NCBI RefSeq assembly: GCF_051297175.1
Contig: NZ_JBINNY010000001.1
Location: 2,480,001-2,544,000 of the forward strand
Direction of reading: 5' to 3'
DNA: 64,000 nucleotides
From: Dryocola sp051297175
GTDB taxonomy: Bacteria; Pseudomonadota; Gammaproteobacteria; Enterobacterales; Enterobacteriaceae
Part shown: piece by piece, positions 52,271 to 61,192 of the stretch
How the letters are laid out: the number at the start of each line of letters is the position of its first letter
How positions within the stretch are numbered: position 1 is the first letter of the stretch
Program-made: the position numbers and the translations under genes
The notes under the pieces: model-generated
The model's input: only the letters and a program-made list of their open reading frames with translations
Told to the model about the DNA's origin: nothing
Databases searched by the model: none

Positions 52271-52912
52271 TCAGGTGTTCGGGCGCAGGGCGCGTTTGAA
52301 AAAGGCCCAGAAGTCATCAAGAGGCTCGGTGCTGTGAAAGAGCTTGGCGCGCATTACCGCGCCTTCCCAGCCCGTCCAGAAGGTCATGGCAAGCTCGGCG
52401 GGCGGGCGTGAATCGGTGATTTCCCCCGCGGCTTTGGCTTCCTCCAGGCAGCGGGCGATGCGGGCCTGCCAGTCGGCGAGGATGCTTTTCAGCACGTCGC
52501 CAAAGGTGTCCGGCAGCAGCGGGGATTCCTGAAGCAAATTGCCCACCAGGCAGCCGCGCGTGAAGTTAAACCGCGCCATGCCGATGCCCGCCGAGCGGAC
52601 AAAATCGTCGATGCGCGCAAGGGGTGACAGATCGACCTGCAGCAGGTGCCTGTCGAGCTTCTGGGCAAAGTAGCGCTGATAGGCTTCCAGCACCGCCAGG
52701 CCAAAGGCCTCTTTGTTTTTGAAGTAGTGGTAGAACGAGCCTTTCGGCACGCCGATGGTTTTGACAATGTTGTCGATGCCCGCGCCCAGAAAGCCGTTTT
52801 CGGTCACCATGACCACGCCCGCGCGGATCAGCGCCTCGCGGGTGTCGGTAAACGCTCGGTCGGTTTTCGGCGGGCGGCCCCGGCGGGGTTTGATCGTGGT
52901 GGCGTCTGTCAT
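52271..52912 (-). CDS. acuR: TetR-family regulator, AcuR-like
   Basis: 213-residue TetR-type repressor. The basic N-terminal arm (KPRRGRPPKTDR) precedes the helix-turn-helix (GIDNIVKTIGVPKGSFYHYFKNKEAF). The C-terminal domain (LDRHLLQVDLSPLARIDDFV, FNFTRGCLVGNLLQE) is typical of AcuR, which senses acrylate and controls acuI in Rhodobacter. Its place directly before acuI supports that role. The symbol is by analogy. Confidence 0.8.
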   Translation of the reverse strand: MTDATTIKPRRGRPPKTDRAFTDTREALIRAGVVMVTENGFLGAGIDNIVKTIGVPKGSFYHYFKNKEAFGLAVLEAYQRYFAQKLDRHLLQVDLSPLARIDDFVRSAGIGMARFNFTRGCLVGNLLQESPLLPDTFGDVLKSILADWQARIARCLEEAKAAGEITDSRPPAELAMTFWTGWEGAVMRAKLFHSTEPLDDFWAFFKRALRPNT

Positions 52913-53048
52913 CAGGATTTAGACCGGGTGGTTTTTAATGCCTGTTACCCTAAGCCTGTTTCACCCCCGAATCAATAACGCGGTGAATGTGTTGCAGAAT
53001 AGTTTGATTTCGCTCAGTTTAAGGAATACCCAATGAGAGGTGAAAATC

Positions 53049-53525
53049 ATGCAGACCCGGCTGGCATTACCCACAGAGGCGCAGGCGCTGTGGAAGATCC
53101 GTAATCTGGCAATAAGGCACGGCTGCCGCGAAAGCTACGACGCGCGGGTGATAGCCGCATGGACGCCCGACGAGATGCCGATAAAGTTTCCGCAGGTGTT
53201 AGTGGCTAACCCGTTCTTTGTGGTGGACGACCCCGCCAGCGGCACGCCTGCCTCAACCGGTTTTCTGGATCTCACGTCTGGTTCGGTTGAAACCGTGTTC
53301 ACGCTGCCGGAATTTCTGGGCCGGGGCATGGCAAGCGCTATCCTGGCGTCTATTAAAGAAGAGGCTAAAAAGCGCGGGTTTACCCAGCTCACGCTTTCCT
53401 CCACGCCAAACGCCTGCGCGTTCTATGAAAGAAACGGCTTCAGGGTGATAGCGGAGGCGATGTATCCCTCGTCGCTTGCGGGCACCAGCCTGCGCTGCAT
53501 GGAAATGGTTTGCGAGCTGGATTAA
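53049..53525 (+). CDS. GNAT-family N-acetyltransferase
   Basis: 158-residue GNAT. The acetyl-CoA loop appears as LPEFLGRGMASAILASI, and the C-terminal ACAFYERNGFRVIAE is typical. ATG 53049 follows AGAGG by eight bases. The acceptor is unknown. Divergent from acuR. Confidence 0.8.
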   Translation: MQTRLALPTEAQALWKIRNLAIRHGCRESYDARVIAAWTPDEMPIKFPQVLVANPFFVVDDPASGTPASTGFLDLTSGSVETVFTLPEFLGRGMASAILASIKEEAKKRGFTQLTLSSTPNACAFYERNGFRVIAEAMYPSSLAGTSLRCMEMVCELD

Positions 53526-53595
53526 CCCGCTTATTGCACATGGCTTTTAGAGCCAGTATGGTGTGCGCAATTTCTTAAGCATCGCAGGATAAAAC

Positions 53596-53889
53596 ATGAC
53601 TACGCATCCCTCTAAAGATCCCCTCCACGGCGTCACCCTTGAAGCGTTACTGAATGCGCTGGTCGACAGGTACGGGTGGGCTGAACTGGGCAAGCGTATC
53701 AACATCAACTGTTTTAAGAGCGATCCGAGCATTAAGTCCAGCCTGAAATTCCTGCGCCGCACGCCGTGGGCGCGTAAGGAAGTCGAAGAACTGTATCTCG
53801 ATTCCCTTGAGGACGGCGAGGTTGCTAAAGAAGAGATCCCCGCTGACAGCCCGTGGGCTAACTGGCAGGGCAAGAAGAGCAAGGAGTAG
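53596..53889 (+). CDS. VF530-family DNA-binding-like protein (DUF2132)
   Basis: 97-residue protein of the VF530 family. Blocks are DPLHGVTLEALLNALVDRYGW, RININCFKSDPSIKSSLKFLRRTPWAR and VEELYL. A structure of a Vibrio relative suggested a DNA-binding-like fold; cellular role unknown. It carries a charged, Lys-rich C-terminus. Confidence 0.88.
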   Translation: MTTHPSKDPLHGVTLEALLNALVDRYGWAELGKRININCFKSDPSIKSSLKFLRRTPWARKEVEELYLDSLEDGEVAKEEIPADSPWANWQGKKSKE

Positions 53890-53892
53890 GCC

Positions 53893-53958
53893 ATGTGCTT
53901 AAACCCGCTGATGCTGCACCCGCGCATCGCAAGACGCGGTAATTATCTGAACGAGTAA
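53893..53958 (+). CDS. Possible 21-residue peptide
   Basis: ATG at 53893 lies three bases after the VF530 stop with AGGAGTAGG just before it, and the ORF ends with TAA at 53956. The peptide (CLNPLMLHPRIARRGNYLNE) has no recognisable family. It may be translated by coupling or may be chance. Confidence 0.3.
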   Translation: MCLNPLMLHPRIARRGNYLNE

Positions 53959-54010
53959 TTACTGCCACGAATCAATCGTTCCGTGGCTTTGCACTTATTA
54001 AGGAAAAGTC

Positions 54011-54628
54011 ATGAAAGAAAAACATTGGTCGCAGGTCGAATATCTGCACCTGACGGTGAGCAATCCGAATATCGTTATCAAAGGCACCCACAGCTACTAC
54101 AGCGACTGCTGGGACGCGGGCTTTGAAAAGTCCGTCGTGCGTTACCTGATGGGGGACGCGGTAAGCCGGGACTGGGAGCCGCTGGGCCACGTCGATAAGC
54201 TGATTATCGGCGACTACGTTTGCATCGCCGCCGAAGCGGTGATCCTGATGGGCGGCAACCATAACCACCGCATCGATTTCATCAGCCTGTATCCGTTCGA
54301 GCAGACGCTAAAAAGCAGCTATCTGCCGCGCGGCGATACGGTTCTGCATGACGCCTGCTGGCTGGGAATGCGCTGCATGATTATGCCGGGCGTTACCGTC
54401 GGTGAAGGCGCGGTGATTGCCGCAGGCAGCGTGGTCACGAAGGATGTGCCGCCGTACGCCGTGGTTGGCGGCAACCCGGCGCGCATCATCAAGTACCGCT
54501 TCCCGGAAGCGCAGAGAGGCCGGATTCTGAAGCTGGACATCTACAATCTTCCCGATGAGGTAAAAGACGAGGCCGTTGCGCTGCTCGGCTCCGCCGATTT
54601 GGATGCCCTTGAGGCATTCCTTCGCTAA
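54011..54628 (+). CDS. CatB/Vat-type xenobiotic O-acetyltransferase
   Basis: 205-residue left-handed beta-helix acetyltransferase of the XAT group. The catalytic His lies in GGNHNHRID, and hexapeptide repeats follow (WLGMRCMIMPGVTVGEGAVIAAGSVV in pieces, VVGGNPARIIKYRF), as in type B chloramphenicol and virginiamycin acetyltransferases. Chromosomal members often have unknown small-molecule targets, so resistance cannot be assumed. A strong terminator follows six bases after the stop. Confidence 0.88.
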   Translation: MKEKHWSQVEYLHLTVSNPNIVIKGTHSYYSDCWDAGFEKSVVRYLMGDAVSRDWEPLGHVDKLIIGDYVCIAAEAVILMGGNHNHRIDFISLYPFEQTLKSSYLPRGDTVLHDACWLGMRCMIMPGVTVGEGAVIAAGSVVTKDVPPYAVVGGNPARIIKYRFPEAQRGRILKLDIYNLPDEVKDEAVALLGSADLDALEAFLR

Positions 54629-54634
54629 GCTTCC

Positions 54635-54662
54635 ATGCCTGCCGTCCGGCAGGCATTTTTTT
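54635..54662 (+). terminator. Rho-independent terminator
   Basis: ATGCCTGCCG / CGGCAGGCAT, a ten-base perfect stem with a two-base loop and a run of seven Ts. Strong for the plus strand; the converging nikE ends five bases further on. Confidence 0.92.
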
Positions 54663-54667
54663 ACCCG

Positions 54668-55459
54668 TTACCGGCGGCGCGAAGGGTAAGCGGGCAGCAC
54701 CGCCTGTTGCAGAGCGATACCGGCGGGCGTTGAAAAAGTTACACCGTCACAAACGGCCTGCGATTCGACGATCCTCCCGCCGTCCATTATCACCACTCTT
54801 TGGCAGAAGCGCTTCACCAGCCGCAGATCGTGGGTGATAAACAGGAACGCGACGTTCAGCTCGTCGCGCAGCTTTTGCAGCAGGGCAATCACCCGCGCCT
54901 GGAGCACCAGATCGAGATTCGACACGGACTCATCGAGAACGATAAGACGCGGCTGCACGACCAGCGCGCGCGCAAGGCACACGCGCTGCAGCTGGCCGCC
55001 GCTTAGCTGCAGCGGCGACTTTGTGAGGTAGCCTTCGTCCAGCTCCACGTCGCGCAGCGCCTGGCCGATTCGCTCGGTCTGCAGAGCTTCCCCCAGCCCG
55101 GTGAGGTGACGCAGCGGCTCGCGGAGAATGGCGTCGACGGTTTTACGCGGGTTCACGGCGCTGACCGCGTCCTGAAACACCATCTGCACGTCCTGGCGAA
55201 AGGCCTTAGCCGCTTTGCGCGACAGGCGATGCATATCTTCCCCCTGATACAGCACCTGTCCCCGCGCCGGTTTTTCCAGGCCGGTCAGCAGGCGGGCAAG
55301 GGTGCTTTTTCCACAGCCGCTTTTGCCGAGCAGGGCCAGCGTTTCACCGGCCTCGAGCGTTAATGAGATATCGCTCAGCACGGGGCGGACAATCGTTTTG
55401 CCGGTCATGCCGCAGGAGGCGTAGTGATGCGAAACGTTTTTTACGTCGAACAGGCTCAT
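54668..55459 (-). CDS. nikE: Nickel ABC transporter ATP-binding protein NikE
   Basis: 263-residue ATPase closely matching E. coli NikE (SHHYASCGMTGK near the N-terminus, QMVFQDAVSAVNPRKTV, LQQAVLPAYPSRRR at the C-terminus). Walker A GKSGCGKS, signature LSGGQLQRV, Walker B LIVLDESVSNLD. It powers Ni2+ import with NikD. ATG 55459 overlaps the nikD stop by four bases. It is the last gene of nikABCDE; E. coli has nikR next, which is missing here. Confidence 0.94.
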   Translation of the reverse strand: MSLFDVKNVSHHYASCGMTGKTIVRPVLSDISLTLEAGETLALLGKSGCGKSTLARLLTGLEKPARGQVLYQGEDMHRLSRKAAKAFRQDVQMVFQDAVSAVNPRKTVDAILREPLRHLTGLGEALQTERIGQALRDVELDEGYLTKSPLQLSGGQLQRVCLARALVVQPRLIVLDESVSNLDLVLQARVIALLQKLRDELNVAFLFITHDLRLVKRFCQRVVIMDGGRIVESQAVCDGVTFSTPAGIALQQAVLPAYPSRRR

Positions 55460-56220
55460 TGGCTCAGCTCCAGGCCGTAAAGCGACAGGTGGGCCGCAAC
55501 CAGGCCGCGTGCAACGGGATGGCACGGACGGTAAAAGAGATCGTCAACCGACCCGCGCTCGATGATTTTCCCCTCGTGCATCACCGCCACCTCGTCGGCA
55601 AGCCTTGCCACCACGCCCATATCATGGGTGACCAGCAGCATGCCGGGCGCGCGCCGGGCGATGATTTGCTCCAGCAGGTCGAGGACGAGGGCCTGGCTCG
55701 GCATGTCGAGATCGGTCGTTGGCTCGTCGGCAAATATCCACGGGGCGTCACCGAGCAGCGCAAGGGCGATCATCACCCGTTGGAGCATGCCGCCGCTCAT
55801 CTCAAACGGATACAGGCCCAGCACGCGCTGCGCGTCTTCCAGGCCGACGTCGTGCAGCGCGGCAATAATCTGCGCGTCGTTCACCCTTTTACCGATTGCT
55901 TTGCAGGTTTCCAGCGCGTGGCTGCGCATGGAGTGCAGCGGATTAAACGCGCTGCGCGGGTTCTGCATGATGGTGGCAACCTTGCGCCCGCGCAGCTCTG
56001 CGCCCGTCATCCTCACCCCGTCCAGCTCAACGTGGCCGCTGACGCGCCGCACGCCGGGCGGCAATACGTCTAACGCCGCGCTGCAGGTCATGGATTTGCC
56101 GCTCCCGCTGCTGCCGACTAAAGCCAGCACGCGGCCGCGTTGCAGCGTCAGCGACACATCATCTACCAGCGGGCTGTCCGCGCGAACGCTGAGGTTTTGA
56201 ATTGAAAACCGGCTGCTCAT
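55456..56220 (-). CDS. nikD: Nickel ABC transporter ATP-binding protein NikD
   Basis: 254-residue ATPase matching E. coli NikD (VDDVSLTLQRGRVLALVGSSGSGKS in pieces, ATIMQNPRSAFNPLH). Signature MSGGMLQRV, Walker B FADEPTTDLD, H-loop LLVTHDMGVVARLADEVAVM. It overlaps nikE by four bases and nikC by one. Confidence 0.95.
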   Translation of the reverse strand: MSSRFSIQNLSVRADSPLVDDVSLTLQRGRVLALVGSSGSGKSMTCSAALDVLPPGVRRVSGHVELDGVRMTGAELRGRKVATIMQNPRSAFNPLHSMRSHALETCKAIGKRVNDAQIIAALHDVGLEDAQRVLGLYPFEMSGGMLQRVMIALALLGDAPWIFADEPTTDLDMPSQALVLDLLEQIIARRAPGMLLVTHDMGVVARLADEVAVMHEGKIIERGSVDDLFYRPCHPVARGLVAAHLSLYGLELSQ

Positions 56221-57050
56221 CAGTGTCCGTGCTCCTTCACAAGCGTAGGGTCGAGATGGTCGCGCAGCGCGTCGCCCACCAGGTTAAAGGCCATCACGCT
56301 GACAAACAGCGCAAGGCCCGGCCACAGCATCTGCAATGGCTGCGTCCAGATGTACTGGCGCGCGTCGTTAATCATGATCCCCCATTCGGGCGTTGGCGCC
56401 GCCACGCCCAGTCCCAGGAAGGACATTCCGGCGATGTGCAGCATCATGTGGCCGATATCGAGCGTCGCCAGCACCAGCAGGGAGGGAAACACGGCACCGG
56501 CAATATGCTCGCAGAAAATGCGCACGCGCCCGGCACCGGCAAGCTTCGCCGCCAGCACAAACTCGCGGTGGCGCAGCTGGATGACAAAGCTGCGCACGAT
56601 ACGCGCGTACCACGCCCAGTGGGAGAGCGCGATGGCGATGATGACGTTGGTCATGCCGCTGCCCAGCACCGCCACCATAAAGAAGGAGAGAATCAGCGTC
56701 GGGAAGGTCATAAACAGCTCGGTCACGCGCATCAGAAAGCGGTCGATGCGCCCGCCCAATAACCCCGCCGCGCCGCCGACGATAAGCCCGGTCAGCATGA
56801 CGAGGACGAGGCACAGCGTCACCGCGCCGAGCGAGACCCGCGTGGCGGCGAGCAGACGGCTGAATATATCGCGCCCCAGATGATCGGTGCCCAGCAGGTG
56901 CAGCGCGTCGGGCGGCTGGAGGCGCTGGGGCAGATCGATAACCGTAGGGTCGAACGGCAGCCACCAGTGGCCGGTCAGCGTGATGAACAACAGCAAAGCG
57001 ATAACGGCCAGCGCCAGGCGCACCGGCAGGCTTAATCCTGTGAGATTCAT
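56220..57050 (-). CDS. nikC: Nickel ABC transporter permease NikC
   Basis: 276-residue inner-membrane permease with an N-terminal span, the LGTDHLGRDIFSRLLAATRVSLG block and five further helices. The EAA loop (EFVLAAKLAGAGRVRIFCEH) contacts the ATPases. Pairs with NikB. Overlaps nikB by four bases. Confidence 0.94.
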   Translation of the reverse strand: MNLTGLSLPVRLALAVIALLLFITLTGHWWLPFDPTVIDLPQRLQPPDALHLLGTDHLGRDIFSRLLAATRVSLGAVTLCLVLVMLTGLIVGGAAGLLGGRIDRFLMRVTELFMTFPTLILSFFMVAVLGSGMTNVIIAIALSHWAWYARIVRSFVIQLRHREFVLAAKLAGAGRVRIFCEHIAGAVFPSLLVLATLDIGHMMLHIAGMSFLGLGVAAPTPEWGIMINDARQYIWTQPLQMLWPGLALFVSVMAFNLVGDALRDHLDPTLVKEHGH

Positions 57051-57994
57051 TGCGTCGTTCCCTCATGGCCACGCACCCGGGGGTCGAGCCAGGCGTTAAG
57101 AATGTCGACCACCAGATTGCAGAGCACAAACACGCCGACCATCAGCAGCGTGAAGCATTGAATGACCGGGTAGTCGCGGTTGAAGATGGCGGTCACCGCA
57201 TAGCGGCCCACGCCCGGCCAGGCAAAAATGCTTTCGATGATCAGCGTGCCGCCGATAAGCTCGCCGATGTGCATGCCAAGGGCGGTAGTCAGCGGAACGG
57301 CGGCGTTATACAGCACGTGACGGCGCTCGGTCTGCCCGGCGTTCAGCCCGCGCAACCGCGCCCACGTCACGTGGCGCTGCCCGGCAACCTCGAGCATGCT
57401 GGCGCGCAGCAGGCGGGCGTTAATCGCAAGGGACATCAGGGCGATAGAAACGGCGGGCATCAGCATATAGCGCCAGCCGCCGTAGCCCATAGCGGGTAGC
57501 CAGTTCAGGTGCACGGAAAACAGCATCACCATTAAAAACGCCAGCCAGAAGTTGGGCATCGACACGCCGATAAACGCGAACAGCCGAACCAGATTGTCGG
57601 GCAGGCCGTTACGATGGCGCGCGGCCCACACCCCCAGCGGCACGGAAACGGCGATAATCATCACCAGCGCCAGCCCGGCCAGCCGCAGCGTGGCGGGCAG
57701 GAAATGCAGAAGGTCGTCCAGCACCGGGCGCTGCGTGGCGTAAGAAACGCCGAAGTCCAGGCGAACGGCGTTAGCCAGCCAGCGCCAGTACTGGAGCGGA
57801 AGCGGATCGTTAAGGCCGAGCAGTTCCCGCGTCGAAGCAAGCATTTCCGGGGTAGGCGGTACGCCCGACAGGCGCAGGTAATCCATCGCCGGATCGCCGA
57901 CGCCGAGGTGCAGAAACAGGAAGAACAGCAGCGAGGCGGCGAGCAGCATCGGGATAAGCAGCGCAAGCCGGTGCAGGATGTAGCGCCACATCAT
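57047..57994 (-). CDS. nikB: Nickel ABC transporter permease NikB
   Basis: 315-residue permease of the DppB/NikB type. An N-terminal span is followed by a periplasmic loop (GVGDPAMDYLRLSG...) and five helices. The EAA-type loop contains QRHVTWARLRGLNAGQ. It forms the nickel channel with NikC. Overlaps nikA and nikC by four bases each. Confidence 0.94.
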   Translation of the reverse strand: MMWRYILHRLALLIPMLLAASLLFFLFLHLGVGDPAMDYLRLSGVPPTPEMLASTRELLGLNDPLPLQYWRWLANAVRLDFGVSYATQRPVLDDLLHFLPATLRLAGLALVMIIAVSVPLGVWAARHRNGLPDNLVRLFAFIGVSMPNFWLAFLMVMLFSVHLNWLPAMGYGGWRYMLMPAVSIALMSLAINARLLRASMLEVAGQRHVTWARLRGLNAGQTERRHVLYNAAVPLTTALGMHIGELIGGTLIIESIFAWPGVGRYAVTAIFNRDYPVIQCFTLLMVGVFVLCNLVVDILNAWLDPRVRGHEGTTQ

Positions 57995-59571
57995 GGCTGC
58001 GCTACCGGGTGAATCCGCTCGAAGGGGATTTCAGAGGCCATTGGCGCAAAGGGTATTTCGCCAAGGCCGGGGCGGGAAACCGTCATCAGCGAAACGTAGC
58101 TCAGCGGCAGGTAGACCGCGTCGTTGTGTAGACGGGTAAGAATATCTTTATAGAGTGCCCGGCGCGCCGTTTCATCCTGCGCCGCCAGCACCTGGCCTAT
58201 TTCCTCGTCAATCCGCTTTTTATCCGCCAGGCCAAGCTGCGCCTGATAGTCGGCGTGGGACGGCACGCGCATCGAGCTCATAAAAGCGTGGGGATCGTAG
58301 GGCGCGCCCCACGTCCGGTTGAAGATCATGCCAAAACGCCCGTCGCGCTGGCGGGCATAAATACTGCTTTCCTCTTCCCCGACGAGCTGCACGTCCACGC
58401 CCGCCTGGCGCAGATTGGCCTGAATAATTTCCGCCATCGATTTGCTCTGCGCGTCCGTGCCGATGTAGGCCAGCTCAACGTGCAGCGGCTGGCCGTTCTT
58501 TTCACGGATTTTCCTGCCCGCGGGCAGCTGCCAGCCGGCTTTTTCAAGCAGGTCGTTGGCACGCTTAGGATCGTAGGCGCGCGGCTTGAGGCCGATATCG
58601 GCGTAGGGCACGGAAGGGGCAAACAGGGTATCGGCCACCTGCTGCGTGCCGTAGAGCGCGGTGGCGATCATGGTTTTTTTATCGACCGCGTAGTTCAGCG
58701 CCTCGCGCACCGCCAGCTCGTTCGTCGGCGCACGCGTGGAGTTAAGCGCCAGCATCACCGTTTCAACCGGGGCGGAAAGCTGGCTGCGGTACTGCGGGTT
58801 TTGGCTAAAACGCTGGAAGGTATCGAGCGGCAGCAGGCCTTCGTCACCGTAGAGCAAATCGACGTCGCCCGTTTCAAAGGCCACGGCGCGGCCGTGCGGG
58901 TCGGGAATAATCTTCACGACAATCTTCTCAAGCGCCGGTTTCGGCCCCCAGTAGCGGTCGTTACGCACCAGAACATCGTCCTGATTCATGCGCGACGACT
59001 GCAATACCCAAGGGCCGGTGCCGACGGGCTTAAGAATGCCGTCTTTGGTGCCGCCGTTCTTAAACTGCGAAGGGGCGATAAAGCGGAACGGGCGAGGCAG
59101 GGCAAGCTCCTGCAAAAAGGGGTAATAGGCGCTCTTGAGCGTGATTTGCAGAGTGTGGTCGTCCGGCGCCTGCACGTCATCAATTTGATTCACCAGCTCA
59201 AGCCAGCTGTGGCGCTCACGGTTTGCCAGCACGGCGTTAAAGTTTGCCCGCGCGGCCCCGGCGTTGAACGGCTCGCCGTTAGAAAACACGACGTCATCGC
59301 GCAGGGTAAACCGCCAGGTTTTGCCGTCCTTCGAGTGCGTCCAGCTTTTGGCAAGCCAGGGTATGACGCTGCCGTCGGCCTGATACTTCACCAGCGGCTC
59401 ATACACCATGCTTTGGGCATACATTTGATTCGGCGTGTAAAGATGGGGATTTATCGGGCCGGTATTTACCGGCCAGGCGGTGGTTAAGGTGGCCGGGACG
59501 GGAGAGGAGAAGGCCGCAAGCGGAGAGGCAATAAAAAGCGCGGCAATAATTACCCTAAAAAACAATAACAT
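57991..59571 (-). CDS. nikA: Nickel-binding periplasmic protein NikA
   Basis: 526-residue binding protein. The signal peptide occupies residues 1 to about 22 and lacks the twin arginines seen in E. coli NikA, so Sec export is likely. Residues known to hold the Ni-histidine complex in E. coli (Trp398, Tyr402 and His416 of the mature protein) are present in TWGAPYDPHAF and MRVPSH, so nickel is the expected ligand. Strong overall match (TTAWPVNTGPINPHLYTPNQM, ALPRPFRFIAPSQF). First gene of nikABCDE, behind an FNR-type promoter. Confidence 0.96.
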   Translation of the reverse strand: MLLFFRVIIAALFIASPLAAFSSPVPATLTTAWPVNTGPINPHLYTPNQMYAQSMVYEPLVKYQADGSVIPWLAKSWTHSKDGKTWRFTLRDDVVFSNGEPFNAGAARANFNAVLANRERHSWLELVNQIDDVQAPDDHTLQITLKSAYYPFLQELALPRPFRFIAPSQFKNGGTKDGILKPVGTGPWVLQSSRMNQDDVLVRNDRYWGPKPALEKIVVKIIPDPHGRAVAFETGDVDLLYGDEGLLPLDTFQRFSQNPQYRSQLSAPVETVMLALNSTRAPTNELAVREALNYAVDKKTMIATALYGTQQVADTLFAPSVPYADIGLKPRAYDPKRANDLLEKAGWQLPAGRKIREKNGQPLHVELAYIGTDAQSKSMAEIIQANLRQAGVDVQLVGEEESSIYARQRDGRFGMIFNRTWGAPYDPHAFMSSMRVPSHADYQAQLGLADKKRIDEEIGQVLAAQDETARRALYKDILTRLHNDAVYLPLSYVSLMTVSRPGLGEIPFAPMASEIPFERIHPVAQP

Positions 59572-59606
59572 GATGAAATGAAAAGCCTGAATAAAATTGT
59601 GTGACG

Positions 59607-59647
59607 ATTATAGTAAGGGAGCATCCTCAGGGATTGATGTGGCTCAA
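59607..59647 (-). promoter_or_regulatory. nik promoter with FNR box
   Basis: On the minus strand a perfect -10 TATAAT (59612-59607) lies downstream of a 9/10 FNR half-site pair, TTGAT-N4-CTCAA read on the plus strand (59634-59647). The box centre falls at about -40.5 from the predicted start of transcription, the class II position for FNR activation. No NikR dyad (GTATGA-N16-TCATAC) was found here. Confidence 0.7.
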
Positions 59648-59701
59648 GTTAAGCCCGATGGCTCGGGCCAATCATTCATCGCAGTTATATTTAGGGGCGG
59701 T

Positions 59702-61126
59702 TCAGAAACGCTTGTCGAAGGTCAGAAACACGCTGCGCTGGTCGTAGCTGTAGAAATCGATATTGCTGTCGAGCTGCTTATAGATGAAGTTGATTTTCGG
59801 CATCACGTCGAAGAAATAGATCTCGCGGTGCCAGAGCGACGCTATCCACGTCGTTTCATCGTCTCTACGCTTCACCTGGAAAATATCGTTTTTCTCGTCG
59901 TAGCTTTTATGGGTGCGGGCAACCATGGCGGCCAGCGAAACGCCGTACGGCAGGGCAGATTCAAAGCCTAAACGCCCGCCGATGCGCCGGTTCGTTTCGC
60001 TCCGGGCCTGGGTTTGCTGCTCGCCAAGGTCTGCGCCAACAAAAACGGAAAGCCGGGAGTTGACCGCGTGGGCGAGGGTAGTTGAGGCCAGCGTGTTGTG
60101 CCCGCGCAGATATTTGTACGCCTCGTCGTCATAATTCACCTGCTGATATTCCAGCGCGTTGCTGGTCTGCCAGTCCGCAGCCAGCAAATAGCTGTACTCG
60201 CCGCGAATACCCGCGCCCGACGTATAGGCCTCCGTGCCGTACCAGCGCTTTTCATAGAAGGGCAATATTGCCAGCTGCTGCTGGTGGTCCTGCCACAGAT
60301 AGCCCAGATAGGCGCGGGTGGTAATGTCGTCGTAATCGTGGTTATTCCAGTAGGATTTACCGTTGACCGTAGCCTTAAAGCGCAGGCCGTGGTTGTCTTT
60401 AATATTGATATCACGCTGGGCGGTGCCGCCAAAATAGAAGCCTTCGCCGCGTTTTGGGTAAGCGTCCTTATTGCGGATAAACACCTTGTCGCCGATATAA
60501 ATGTATTTATCACTCGAGGCGTTATTGATATTGCTGTCGTTGAGATAGCTCAGGTTAACGCTGCCGGTCCAGCCGCCGCGCGCGTTCATTAAATCCAGAT
60601 ATCTGTCGATATTATGCTGCACTTCCGGCGGCGGGTTTTCACTGCGCGCCTTCTCGAAGTTATAGCGCGAGGCCTCATACTGCCGGTCTTCGTACAGCGC
60701 CCGCGCCAGATCCAGCCGCACGCGCACAAAGTCAGGGTTATCGGCCAGCAGTTTTCTGTAGGCCGAAATGGCCTGCCGATAGTCGCCCCGGCTACGTGCA
60801 AGCCCGGCGTTCGCGTAAAGCACAAGCGTGGCGTCGGTTTTCCCGCTCGCCTCGTAAACCGGCAGAATTTCACCGACCAGCGGCCAGTTTTCGTCTTCTA
60901 CCGCCTGGTTGAGCAACGCCTCGGCAAGCTGGGGATCTTTGGCCAGCATGTCGTTGGTGATGCGTTTATCCTGCTCGCCGGAACGCGCGGGCTGCCTGCT
61001 GGTGGGCTCAATGCTGTTTAACCCCGGAGCCGCCGGGATAATGTTGGTTTCAGGCGGTACCGCAAGCGCCGAAAAGGCGGCAGCGCAAAGCAAGAATGCT
61101 GTGGTAGAAGGGCGCAAAAATTCCAT
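59702..61126 (-). CDS. Surface lipoprotein assembly modifier (Slam, DUF560)
   Basis: 474-residue outer-membrane protein. A signal peptide (residues 1-22, ending ALAV) is followed by an N-terminal periplasmic helical region with TPR-like repeats (about 60-175: YANAGLARSRGDYRQAISAYRKLL, RARLYEDRQYEASRYNFEKA in variant form). A beta-barrel (about 190-474) ends in FLTFDKRF with terminal Phe, the outer-membrane insertion signal. This is the layout of Slam proteins, which move lipoproteins to the cell surface. The upstream lipoprotein gene in the same direction is its probable cargo. Confidence 0.88.
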   Translation of the reverse strand: MEFLRPSTTAFLLCAAAFSALAVPPETNIIPAAPGLNSIEPTSRQPARSGEQDKRITNDMLAKDPQLAEALLNQAVEDENWPLVGEILPVYEASGKTDATLVLYANAGLARSRGDYRQAISAYRKLLADNPDFVRVRLDLARALYEDRQYEASRYNFEKARSENPPPEVQHNIDRYLDLMNARGGWTGSVNLSYLNDSNINNASSDKYIYIGDKVFIRNKDAYPKRGEGFYFGGTAQRDINIKDNHGLRFKATVNGKSYWNNHDYDDITTRAYLGYLWQDHQQQLAILPFYEKRWYGTEAYTSGAGIRGEYSYLLAADWQTSNALEYQQVNYDDEAYKYLRGHNTLASTTLAHAVNSRLSVFVGADLGEQQTQARSETNRRIGGRLGFESALPYGVSLAAMVARTHKSYDEKNDIFQVKRRDDETTWIASLWHREIYFFDVMPKINFIYKQLDSNIDFYSYDQRSVFLTFDKRF

Positions 61127-61192
61127 TTATCAGTCTTATTATGTTGAATCGCTATCTCTTATAGGGCCACCGGTAAGGGTGGCTCCGGCGGC

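Noticed and set aside
58255..59487. 410-codon frame opposite nikA.
   Set aside because: nikA is certain on the minus strand; the opposite frame is low-complexity and lacks start signals.
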